In this document: piece after piece, positions 21,801 to 33,546 of the stretch
Layout: each line of letters begins with the position of its first letter
Position numbering within the stretch: the stretch's first letter is position 1
Assembly (NCBI GenBank): GCA_029834535.1
Contig: JAQMWT010000012.1
Coordinates: 1-64,000, forward strand
Source: Chrysophaeum taylorii
Lineage: Eukaryota > Sar > Pelagophyceae > Pelagomonadales > Pelagomonadaceae
Direction: 5' to 3'
Length of the DNA: 64,000 nt
The notes under the pieces: generated by a model
What the model was told of the DNA's origin: nothing
What the model saw: only the letters and a program-made list of their open reading frames with translations
The model's database searches: none
Position numbers and translations under genes: made by a program

Positions 21801-24800
21801 CTCCCCCTTCATTTCCAATTTCTTTATCTGGATAGCTGTGCCTCCATCTCGTTGATGACCACGTTTGATAAGGCTTTACCGAACCTCATCGTCCCTATTG
21901 ATCCAAAATGTGCCCCCGTTGTACAAACTGCCACAGGACAACAACAAGTCTCGCACATCATGCTAACGAAAAACATCGTGTCTCCACCACCGAATCACCC
22001 TGGTATCGGCTACGTGAAGCTTTAATGCGCTTTGTTTCTCAAGCCAGTGCAAGGTCGTCACTTTATTTTTACTCGGCGCACCTGAATGGAACAAGGCTCA
22101 GTTGACCCGTCACCCTTAACGACAACAGCGAACAACCAAGTATGTCCCACTTAACTAGTCTGATTGACAAAGACGTGAACATGCCTATTCACTTCGCTGA
22201 TCACGACCTACCAGCGCTACCGTGTCTACTTTATGCCCTGGCACGTGATAGGAACCTCGAATTGCGCTTGCTAGCATTCCCGCTTAAGAGGTACAACGAA
22301 AATCGCGATTTACTCAACTATTACAATTATTTGGTTACGAAGCTCTCCGCCCGCCCTTGGCTCCGTACCCTACTTCTCAATCTTTGGAAACAAAACGAGT
22401 ACGTTAAGAAAAATACCTCGCCTCTCGCTTGACTGCGAACCCGGCCAGCATTCCTATCAACCACAAATAACGGTTCTTGCAAACCAACGGTCATGCTATT
22501 GTGTTCTGGGTTGTCCACTCCTGCGTTTCTGTCTCAAGCAACAAATGACTTGGTCCTGAACATCGACGTCAAGGTCGTTGTTGAGTCCGATGAAACCCTT
22601 GTGCGCATGCAACGCAAACAAGTCCCGAATGTTACTACCTTCGAATCTCTTCCTTCTTTCCTTAACCATCTCCACGCTGTATCGGAAGAAGAAAGACAAC
22701 ATTTATATTGCGGCGTGATAGAAATCACCCCTCCATGTACCAATCGCAATCTGCTCAAGAGCACCAAAACATCCGACTTGGTTAGTTTGCTCGACGACTC
22801 TCTATTTGGCAGTATGCTCTCTGTCATCAAATTACAGGAACCCCTGGTTCTGCTTGCGGAGATGACGCCTCCACATAAGTTGGTCCACAGGGATCACATC
22901 TCAGTGGCTAATCTCATCCACGCTGCACTGGACTATACCGTCGATGTAGTCGGCGGCTTCCCTACTTTCCTTTGCGGCGATTACCAAGCTCGGGAACGAT
23001 GGATCTGCATTGCTCGCAGATACAATACTGGACCCATTGATATGCTTTTCTGGCCTAACCAACACCCTAAGCGTTTTCTGGACATAGCAGATGACGTCCA
23101 CTCTGTAGCTAAAACGCTTAGGCTGTCTAAGACCTTAGCTCAAGGTTGGATTCGCACTTATTCCGATCAACCAATCGTTCAGTCACCAAATACGTTTCCG
23201 TTATACTCTCGTACCGGTCCCGTTCGGCTTAACTTTTGTGAGCTTGAGACTTTAAGTATGCTTATTCTCAGGCTTCATTCACAGCAAGCTCTCGAGCAAA
23301 ATACTCACAAATCGCATCCTGAATGCACACATCACTACCTTGGTTTTAAAAGATCTTCTAACCAACCACTACCTGGATCTTCTAAACCCATTCGCCTCAA
23401 GGTTTCGCCGAACACCCCCACACCTGTGTCCTATTATGTTACGATTTTCCAAACTAACCAACCCGCACCTAGGTTATTTCTTACAAACTCCTCAATTACC
23501 TTCAACATGCACATTCTTGCTGGTGGACACCATTCCGAAGGTAACCTACTAGCTGAAAACAAGGCCAGCAAATATCAAGCTTCCATTGACGCATTTGGAT
23601 CCACCGACACCCTGTGACAAATACGCGTGTAGAGGGTATGGTAAGTGCCAGCAGGCAAGGCATTGCTGAGAAGATCACAGCACAGGTCTTTCTTCAGTGA
23701 GAGTAAGAAGGTTGCTTGAGGGCGAGTGTGGTTGTTACCTCTGATAAGCTCAGAACGAGTCGGGTAACGAAGTTTGCCATTGCGAGGATCCAGCAGGATC
23801 ATATTGGCATATCCACGTATCGTGGGCAGTGATGCAAGCATTGAATGTATTTTGGATCCAAGCTTGCGGTCGCTGCCGCGTACGTAGCCAATGTACCTGC
23901 AGTGGGAGAGGTGATGATCTTCCAAGGCGAAGTATTTATCCTTAAAAGAGAGTCGGTCGCAAGATTGATCGTACGCAACACAGTTGGGAATGATAAGGGC
24001 ACACTGTTGTAGCAGATTGCGGATGGCAGGGAAGGTGCCGTGAGCTGTGTCAACAGGGAGATAAGCTAGCACGAGCCAAAGATAGCCTTGGAACGAATCA
24101 AGATGAAGTGTCTTGTCAGCGGGACTATCGCAGGCAGTCCTATGTGTCTGCCTTCTTCACGCGTGAACTTTCACTCTCCAGTCACAGCTCAGACTCCATC
24201 TCTCAGGCTGGTGCATTCATGAGTTACATCTCCAACCGAAGCTGGACTGAAAAGTCGTCAAACTACCGCTCTTCAGGAACTACACCGGAAGGAGCACTCT
24301 CTACAACCACAACTACTGCTGATGGTGACTCCAACGACGACACTGACGCTCCCTCCTTAGATGCATCCACGGAGCTCAAATTCAACGTTCGCAGAACGCG
24401 ACATATCCCTGTCAAGGCTATTCACCGTAAGTCGCTCGCTCATGGCACAGTAGAGTATAAAATGCCAAGGAAAGAGCCAACCGATTCCACAAAGTACACC
24501 ACTGTCCTGACAACGTTGCCGCAAAACCCCTGACGTCATTGCTCGCCCTGGCTTCTCAGCAGCGGACATCCCCGAAAGAGATCTCTGCCTCGACTGTATT
24601 TGCCACATCAAGCGTCTTACTCACGATCACGAGAATCAAACTATGCCCTTTTTGAACAGACTCGCCGGCCAGGTGAAGTCTGGGCATTGCCTTTTGTAAG
24701 ACACAACTGAACGTCCATTTGCGCACGGTATACTCCGTCCGACGCGTTCCGGCCGTACTTCAGCCAATATAACTACCCCCTACTGGGTAGATAAAGGCAT

Positions 24801-27800
24801 CAACCTTGTTGCGTTCCCGCCTTACCTTCACCATTTTAACCCGAAGTCGAACAAAGTATAGGTTATATTGCTTCTGCCTCCTCCACTCGCCTCCGTAACC
24901 TACTCAATGCTCACTACGGTGGTGCCAAGATCGTGGAAACTGCAGTCCGCTTTCCCTGGGCTGTAATCCACACCATCCAATCGTACAATATTCTCCCCAA
25001 AGCCTCACTCGAGCGCATTCACCACGCCATCATAAGTCCCCAACAATTCCTTTATAATCAACTGACAACACCTCAACATGACCTCAAAATATTCGGCAGC
25101 GAGTGCTTCCTCCTCCTCGAACCTCATGAACACCACAAGTATGAACCGTCCCGACGGCGCTATCTATACCTGTGCTGCGCCAATTCGCAAAACCCGCTCG
25201 TTTCTCCTCATGTTGAACATCAAGCTGATGTTGTCCTCAATCCCGAGAATGGCCAGCTTCGCGTTACCTCCAAGTTGATCTTCACCTATATGATCCAACG
25301 CTCCCCCCTGGATCCTGAACATGCTCCTCCACCTGACGCTCCGCCCGTGTCTTTCGACATTAACCCTCACCGCGATGAAACCCCGATGATGCGTTGCAGA
25401 GGGGGATTCATACTCAGAGGGGGGCACCCTCCTGCTCCCGCTCCGTCGCCGTCTCCGCCTCAATCTTCTACTTCTAACCCAGCAGCTTCACCTCCTGCTG
25501 ACAACAATACTCCTGCTGACGACCATACTATTTCGCCACCGCCACTCCCTCCTTCTTACAAGGACATGTTCTCTCACGACAACCTTCACCTTGTCCCGGG
25601 GCCCAAGCGCCCCAACCAACGCAAGGCCTCCTCCATGGCCTCTGTGTGACTGCTCGGCTTCAAGCCTCCACTGTTGGTGCCTACAAGGCCGCTGGTGGCA
25701 AACTCGCTCACTTCCGATGGGACCTTCAGCATCGCCTTCTTGATTTCAAATCACCCCACCCTCTCCGCCCTCAACTCCTCTGGTGGCATCCACTGGACGG
25801 CTCTCTGCCCAGAGGGGGAACAGGCTATGCTGGTCCAACACATCCTTCCACTGCGTACCGATCTTCTATCTCGATACCCTTTTCTTAATGGTGTTTTCTC
25901 GCTAACCAAAAAAAAAATGCGCATCCAGCATTCCAGTGGCTACACACCTCACCACTGATGACTCACCATTGTGCCACCTTCCGTCTTCACTTACTGCCAT
26001 GTTCATGGAACACGCCTCGGCTTTCGGTGTCTCTCCATTGCAATATGCTTACTGTTACCTGGCACCTACCAGTCTCATCGATCATTACACATCTGAGTTC
26101 GGCGCTACATCCGCTGACCTATCTGACCTGGAGGACTATCTCCTCTGCTCTACCGAGTACATTACCCAGGCACTTCGTGAGGAACCTCTCCTGGTGGTTG
26201 CGTTGGAACCAGATACCTCCACTCCTTCCACCTGTGCCTCTCACGCCTATCCTGAAGTCCTTTACACTGCTTCGACCGAAAAGTCGTTAAACTATGGCTC
26301 CCCAGCCACCGTAGGCCCGGACGAATACAAAGTCCAAGAAGCCGACGTATCTATCGATGAGTACAAGCTCAAGTGTCTACAAGGACTTACTCCCGAAGAC
26401 CGGCTAGCTTACATCAAGGTGATTGCAAAGGAGTTGCACGATATAGTGCGCTTCGGTTGCTTCAAGCTAGCTCTCCCTGATGCTTCGACTCGTCCAATCG
26501 ACCGTCGCCTGGTACTCAAGATCAAGACCAATGCCTCCGGGCAATATATCAAGCACAAGGCTCGGTTAGTCCTGCGTGGTTTCTTAGCCTCGCTTGGCGC
26601 CGACTTCTTTGGGACGTTTAGTCCCATGGCGACGATGACTGCTATACGTGTCATCCTTGCCATTGCTGCTTACAAGAACCTCCCCGTGTACCATGCCGAC
26701 GTGCCCAACGCGTTCGTCGAGTCCGACATCGACGCGCACGTCTACGTACAGCTTCCAGAAGGCATCAAATTACTCGATCCTCAAGACGATAAGTATCGAG
26801 GTCGTCGCTTGCCCAAGTTACTGAAGTCTCTTTATGGACTCATGCAGTCTCCCTCTCTCTGGAACAAGGAGATCGATAGCTTGTTTCTGAGCCTTGGGTA
26901 TAAGCGTCTCCATGCGGACACTTGTTTATACGTTCGCACTTCTACGCACGCTCGGTTTGTCATATGCAGTTTATCGGTGGACGATATTGTCATAGTGCCG
27001 AACGACGACACCCTGCGCACCGAGCTTCAAGAAGCACTACACAAACGCTTGTCCGTGGGCCAGTTCGAGCCAGTACTTACTCTTCTGGGAATGCGCGTCT
27101 GCAGGACGTCTGACGGATCTATATCTTTAGACGTTCAAGCCAAGTTTGACGCGCTATTCGATGACCATCCCATATTGATGACACTCACTCCGCTGAAGTA
27201 TCCTATGTCCTCAAGTTTCACCAACAAGGAAGGCTCTCCTTCCACTGATGTAGAAGTTTATATACACATCCACTTTGCTACACTACTTGGCAAGTTGGTG
27301 TTTATGCAAGTCGCATCTCGCCCAGACTTTTCTCTAGCTCTAGGACGCTGTTCCCGAGGTATGCACTCTCCTACTTATGTGCATGTCCAGATGCACTGCC
27401 ACCTCCTACGGTACCTTAGTAAGCCAGCCAACAGAGCTCTCCGTCTCTGGTTTCACCCGAAAGGGAGCGCTATTGAGAATCACTTGCGCGTTATCTCATC
27501 TAACCGAATAGACTTATCGACCATAGTCGGCTATCAGGACAAAGATATTGCTACGGGCAAGTTCGACCCCCTTGTTGCTATGGTGGATGCTGAAAATACT
27601 CCTTTACTGGAAGAGGAAGATAGGAAATCCACTACTGGTTTTGTCTTCTATCTGTTCAACTGCCTCATCGCATGGAAAAGCAAATTGCAACCTATCGTCT
27701 CGTGCTCTACCCACGAAGCTGAGCTTATTGCCCTCAGCATCTACGCTGACGAAGCAGTCTGGCTCCGTAAACTACTCCTTGAGCTTTCGTTTGTGGTTAA

Positions 27801-28150
27801 CCCGACATTCTACATGAATACGCAAGCTGACCCTCCGCCCGATTTTGATGCAGACAACAATCCCATTGCCGAGGAGATGCGCTTCATCAGAAGCCTATCC
27901 CTCTTGTCTGACAACGCGGCTGCCGTGCACACTTCCAATAATCCTGACGGCTCTTCTGGCTGCAAAGCCCTTTCTACACGATGGTTCTAAATTCGAGAGT
28001 ATGTCGCATTACAGAAGATTCGCGTCCATCATGTCCCTGGCAAGTTAAATGTAGCTGATGGCTTTACAAAGCCTCTTGCAGCCGACTTTGCTGCTCTTCG
28101 CTCTCTTCTAGGTATGCATCACACTACTGATTCAGACCAAGTTGAGACCT
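18850..28150 (+). mobile_element. Copia-type LTR retrotransposon, element 2 (diverged subfamily, fossil)
   Basis: A plus-strand Copia element clearly diverged from elements 1 and 3. Parts: probable 5-prime LTR ending CA at 19112; primer site GGTTATGGGCCCAGCG at 19113-19128, the Copia type that pairs with the anticodon arm of initiator tRNA-Met; gag from 19628; protease with D-S-C-A-S near 21830; methyltransferase-like domain 22493 to about 23300; pre-integrase and integrase about 23600-25300; a proline-rich linker; RT about 26280-27250 with YHADVPNAF and KLLKSLYGL; RNase H about 27530-28140 with RKSTTGF. It is broken, with about ten interruptions, and internally rearranged. The left edge is uncertain and no 3-prime LTR was recognised. 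The interruptions and the missing end suggest considerable age. Confidence 0.9.
22493..23617 (+). mobile_element. Cytosine-methyltransferase-like domain of Copia element 2
   Basis: The longest open stretch in the front half of element 2. It carries the same ordered motifs as in the other two elements, with many substitutions between them: LLCSGLSTPAFLS (motif I position), VVVESDE (cofactor acid), ITPPCTNRN (motif IV), LLAEMTPPH (motif VI), YQARERWICIARR (motif VIII, QxRxR) and VRLNFCELETL (motif IX position). Retention of exactly these blocks while the surrounding sequence has diverged is what one expects of a functional domain in the ancestor. It is part of a fossil element. Confidence 0.78.
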
Positions 28151-28153
28151 AAT

Positions 28154-28515
28154 CGCTAACCCTGTGACCGCCGGGCTGGCGGCGCCCGGACGGTTAGGCT
28201 AACGCCTTGCCGTCCTTACTTACACCTTACACCCCTTACACCCTCCCACCCCACTCTCATTTCAGCTCGACGCTCTCACTCCCGCCAATCTAAGCTGCTT
28301 TCATCAGCGCACGTTCGCTAACCTTCGAGTTTACTCCTAAACCCTGGTGACCGGCCCCTACGTCCCTCGGCCGCCGGGCCCCTGGCGGCGCCCGGGCGGT
28401 TAGGCTAACGCCTTGCCGCCCCCCTTACACCCTCCCACCCCACTCACATTTCAGCTCGACTCATTTCAGCTCGACGCTCTCACCCCCGCCAATCTAAGCT
28501 GCTTTGATCAGCGCA
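28154..28515. repeat. GC-rich tandem duplication after element 2
   Basis: Two diverged copies (about 28154-28311 and 28341-28515) of a unit containing GGTTAGGCTAACGCCTTGCC, C-rich ACACCCTCCCACCCCAC stretches and ATTTCAGCTCGACGCTCTCA. Each unit has strong short palindromes such as GTTAGGCTAAC. It lies between the RNase H end of element 2 and the start of element 3 and may be part of a degraded 3-prime terminus of element 2. No gene seen. Confidence 0.7.
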
Positions 28516-31500
28516 GGCCTGGCGAAGCTTTCCAAGGGGAGTCACGCCCGCTCGTCGCGAACTGCCTCGCACCCTTGCTCCTGCAGAGTCCTCTGCCAAC
28601 ACTCCCCCGAGCCGCAGGAAGCTGACTCGCGATGACATTACCCGTCTCCTCTCTACTTAGTTGGTTTGTGACCGAGTTGGGTCGGCCACTGGTCATGTGC
28701 ACTCGCATAACGAATAAAATTAAATTTTCCCCTACACAAGCCGCGGAAACTTGTACGGGTTTTTCCTTCCATTCCCCAACAAAAGACTGACTGCTCGAGA
28801 ATTAATCCATTATTCAGTCTCAAATCATCATGTTTAAATGGCATGTTGATTTGTTTGGTCTTGTAAATAAGCCCACGCTTAAAATAGCGAACTGCACATA
28901 CGCATCCGCATGTTAGAAACCCTTCATTCGAACATGTTAATCTGTTTATCACTCCTTTAACCTACTCTGAGCAGATCATAACAATGTCAAAACCCAAACC
29001 AATATCCACTGCGGACATCTATAAGCAGGAACAAATTCTCGTTGATAAGCTCAACGAGGGTTTACGTTTCCAAAACAATTCAACTAAGGTCAGTTTGCAA
29101 CTCGAAATGCTTCGTAGGCACATGACAAGCCCATACGCGGACGCATTGTTTGCGTTCGATTCGTATGACGCCTATACGCGGAATGCCTCGGAGTACAACC
29201 AACTTCTCGAACACGAAGTTGATATCATTTTCTCCCGATGGAAATCCGGGAAAATTAATGAATTACACCTGCCTAATGAAGATGCCCTGCCCGAACATTT
29301 AAAGACGTGGCACGTAAACCATGCGCACCAACTATCAGTCGATGCGCGTAATGATCTCGAACGACTTTTCTTTCAAGAGTCACTTAATCTTGTTCGCCCC
29401 GAATTAAACGAGGATGTTAAACTTGTCCTTACCCATTTAAACACCCAATTCCCTAAATCAATTGTGTATGATTCGTCATTAACCAATATATCCTTCTCAG
29501 GTCTTTCTAATGCCGACTGGATTAAACACTGCGAAACCTACGCGGGGTTCTTGTACACGTTTTTCAATTTGGAATCTCAAGATCGCCCTGCCCTCGCCAT
29601 GTGGACACAATTGAAGAAAATTTATTCGTTAACGGCGCATCCTAATAAAGCACGCGCTATTATGTTGTTATCCTATCACTATTACGAAACTGCATCCTGT
29701 ACGGATGTCACTGAACTTTAATCTCAATTTAATCGAATGTCCCTAAATGTTAATTGGTATGCTCACGTATTTGTCGAAAAACTTCTTGCTTTTCAAACTC
29801 AGGCAAATCAATTGAATCATGACGAAGCATCAATTCAATTTAATGATTCCATAATCGCACTTAAAGCTCACGAGGAGATTTATCGTTCTTATGCTAATCC
29901 CTCTGACCACGAGCGCTACTCGCAATCATTATTAGAATGGTGCAAACTTCATGAAACACGCTCGGGGAACAACTTGACTCGCGATCTTGAATTTTCAATG
30001 CTAGTGGATCCCAGTGATGTTCGCCCGTTATTGACTTCTTGTTAAAGATATACAACGAGACGAAATTCTCATCTAACCGACGCTTGGATAAACCCGCATC
30101 GTGCATTCCGTATATCCCTGGTACTACCGCTACCAAGCCACATAAAGTATTATTGGTGGACACCATTCATCAGTCCCACGACTCGCTAAACAATGCCTAC
30201 TCATTGTTAGCTACTGTCGCTGGACAGTCTGGTGTTAACGCTCGAAAACTTCGTAACGCTAAAGACAAAGCATCTGCCATTTCACCTCGAGACACATCTT
30301 ACTATCGCAACCTTCAAATTGTAATGTTAAAGGTACCAGTTTCGACCGTCCTGTCTATTCACAATCCACTAATCGTAACTCACGCTCCAATATGTCATTA
30401 ATGGATCGGGCTACTTATCAAGTTGACCGTCTTCGCCATCTGTTTAGTAAATTACAGGAAGCGAATCCCAATCCTTCTACCGACTCTAAAATAGTACAAG
30501 AAGAAATGAAGAGCTTACTAAGTACCCTCTGGACCACTGCTTCTCAAGCTTCTACACAGACTCTCGATCCTGAAGAAGCCACCCAAGTTCACCTATATCT
30601 ATCTCGTGTTGATATAATGTCCAACACCATCTCGAATCTTCTAGAGACAGATAAAGAGTCTCACATCGTAGAAGAAAAGGATCAAGTTGAAACTTCTGCT
30701 CCTGCAGCGTCCCCCAGTGATGCGGAGCAGAGGGGAGCTGCTGAAACGGAAAAGATGTTTCACACTTTTCTTTCTATCAAAGATGATGAAATCGATAATA
30801 TTCCTCAACCGTTACTGCAGCACATAAATGCTAAAGCACAGAATGCTATCGTTCGTCGTCAAGCACGGGAAACTTCTCTTCATTCTGAGCTTCCCAATAA
30901 TCAACATGACGGAGAAAACGAGGATGGTACAGACCCCCCAGTGTTGCTTCCGAAATTAAACAATGGCTTTACACTTGTCGTTGTACCTTCCGAACAAACG
31001 CAAAGTTTCATGACTCAGTATGTATTTGGTCAAAGTTCTACACATGCGTGTTATGCAACAATGCTTAAACTGTATAATGAATACAACTTACCATTAATGA
31101 CTACACCTGGGTATGCAGACACGTGTGCTTCTCAACACGTGGTTAACTTTAAACGTTATGCCGACCCACTACATATCGTTAAACTGCCCGAATCCTCGTC
31201 TTTAAATGTCGACTGCTAAGAGGGGGAATCCTTGTCACCCGCCGTCCAGACTGCTACAGACACTCAAAGTATCACCCATGCAATGATAATAAGAACAGTC
31301 ATTCCTGCTCTCCCAAAGCATCCGAACGTTGGATACGTCAAGCTGGATGTTGCTCTTTTGCTACCTAAACAAAATCAACATAACGATCCTGATTTGCGCA
31401 TCATCAGCATGGCTCAATGGGGAGAAGATAAACTTGTATACATCTCTATGGGGTTGAGTTTAAAGGACAATCATCTATCCAGAGCAAGATTGACGACAAC

Positions 31501-31554
31501 GTCAAGATTACTTTGTTTAGGTTAAACAATTTATTACCTACTCTCCCAGTCTAT

Positions 31555-31895
31555 CGTCGACGATGGAGGACGGTGCCTCATGAATCCAGAGCCTTGCGAG
31601 GGCATCCGCCCTCCCGGCGTAGGTTGGCACCTATTCGCCTCCCGGGCGGGCCGGTTGGCAACCGGAACTTTCGCAGTGGGGCGGGGTATGGCCGGGGGGC
31701 GCAGACGGAAGGTTATCGACGAGTTGGTTGTCAGTCACATCGCGGTCTCCTCGTCGCATGGCGACATGCTTGATGATCACTCTCCGCCGACCCACCTTTC
31801 GGCGCCTCTCGTCTACATGCCCGTGATTCCGGACTGGCTCCTGTCGGTCCGGCCTGGCTCCGATGCTCGGGAGAGGTCTGAAGTTAGTTAGTTAG
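31555..31895 (+). mobile_element. SINE-like retroposon, copy D (inside element 3)
   Basis: A 341-base insertion with a perfect 13-base target duplication TCTCCCAGTCTAT (31542-31554 and 31896-31908). The same position in element 1 is uninterrupted. It begins near CGATGGAGGACGG, slightly shorter at the 5-prime end than copies B and C, and has the same body and TTAG tail. Confidence 0.88.
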
Positions 31896-32130
31896 TCTCC
31901 CAGTCTATTCGCTACAGCAAGCTAAAGCTCGAAAAATGGAACTACGCTCTTTACAGTTCAGATTGAGTGCTTTCAACGAACAACGTGAGATGCTTAAACT
32001 ATACTCCAAGCTTCTCGAACGTGTAATACACGTCCCTTGGCTTAAAACCATTTTGGAGTCCATGCACTCACAGTTGCCTTATGTTCGCACGCATTTCTCA
32101 CCTCTTGTATGACGCAAGTTTAATCCACGC

Positions 32131-33546
32131 ATGCTTCATACTGTAACGACCACTTATAGTTCAAGAGTACCTACGGTAACTCTACTTTGCTCCGGGATGT
32201 CCACTCCTGCATTCTTGGCTTGTGCTTCCAATGACTTGCGAATCAACATTGACGTTAAAGTTCTCGTTGAAGGCGATGAAAATCTTACGCATATGCTTCG
32301 AAGACGGTTTGGCAATTCCATTGAAGTGTTTCCGTCCCTACCAAAGTTCCTCACCTATCTGCATCGAGCATCGGACGCTGAACGTGCAAGATACTACTCT
32401 GACATTGTGGAATTGACTTCCCCATGTACCAATCGTAACATAATTAATGGGAGATCTATTTCAACTTTCGAGCGAGATATGGACGACTCTTTATTCCCAA
32501 GTGCTATAAGTGTACTTGAGCTTTTAAAGCCCCTTGTTCTTTTCATGGAGATGACACCACCACACTCTGCATCCTATGAAGATCATATACGAGTTGCTAA
32601 CCTGATCTTCTCCACAATGCATTACACGGTGGATATATGCGATCGCTTTCCCTGTTACTTGTGTGGAGACTATCAAGCAAGAGAAAGATGGATCCTCGTC
32701 GCTCGCAAATATAACACCGGCCCACTAGATTTGCTTTCTTGGCCCAATAAGCGAGTTACTTCCTTCCTGGACATTGCGGATCACGTTAACTCCATAAGTC
32801 GCAAGTTAATTGTCGACGAACCCTGGACCCAGGTCTTCTCAGATGTACCATTCGTTTCCATGCCCAAAACTTACAGCAGCTTCAGTCGCACAGGATCCGT
32901 TCGCCTAACGGTTACCGAGCTAGAGACACTAACCATGCTGATCCTCCGTTTGCATTCATATAAAACAATCGAACACCCAAGTCAAGACGAAATGGAGGGC
33001 ATTTCTAACTTTCGCCTAGGATTCTTAACGAATTCAAGAAAGCCCCTCACGTGTATGACTTCACCTATTGAACTTAAGGCCTTTGTTGTCCTCTATAACA
33101 TTATGGGACGCTTGTTCCCAAATTCTACTATATTACCTGTGTCTTTTCGTATGACAACTATCGAATCTAACCAACCATCTCACAGGTTATTTTTAAATAA
33201 ATCCTCTACTTCCTCCATTATTTACATCACTGGTAGAAGACACACAGGTGGAGACATCACAGTTTCCAACTCCTCTTCTAAATACCAGGCACACATAAAT
33301 GCATTTGGGGGAACCTACAACTTGCAAACACACGAAACAGGAATTGATAAGGCCGCTTATCTCGATCCTGTGACCGGCTTTCTTTGGTTGTGCCAAGCTT
33401 ACCACCATCATAATGAAACCCAAGACACCCGTCGTCTCGTGCAAACACTCGTCTCCTACACTTCACTTCACCTGTGCTTCACGATTCTTTCATTTTCCGT
33501 CCCAAGACCAATCATCTTGAATTTATCGATAGAATCTTTGCTTTAA
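32131..33546 (+). mobile_element. Cytosine-methyltransferase-like domain of Copia element 3
   Basis: A single open stretch of 471 codons between protease and integrase. Ordered motifs of the C5-cytosine methyltransferase family: LLCSGMSTPAFLA (I), VLVEGDEN (cofactor acid), DIVELTSPCTNRN (IV, with Pro-Cys), PLVLFMEMTPPHS (VI; the usual ENV is EMT here), LCGDYQARERWILVARK (VIII, QxRxR) and SVRLTVTELETL (IX position). Spacing between motifs is similar to bacterial enzymes of this family. The second part of the frame continues towards the pre-integrase region. In the life of the element the domain would have been released from, or carried within, the polyprotein. Alternatives such as another Rossmann-like methyltransferase fit less well because of PC followed by QxRxR. 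Confidence 0.8.
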
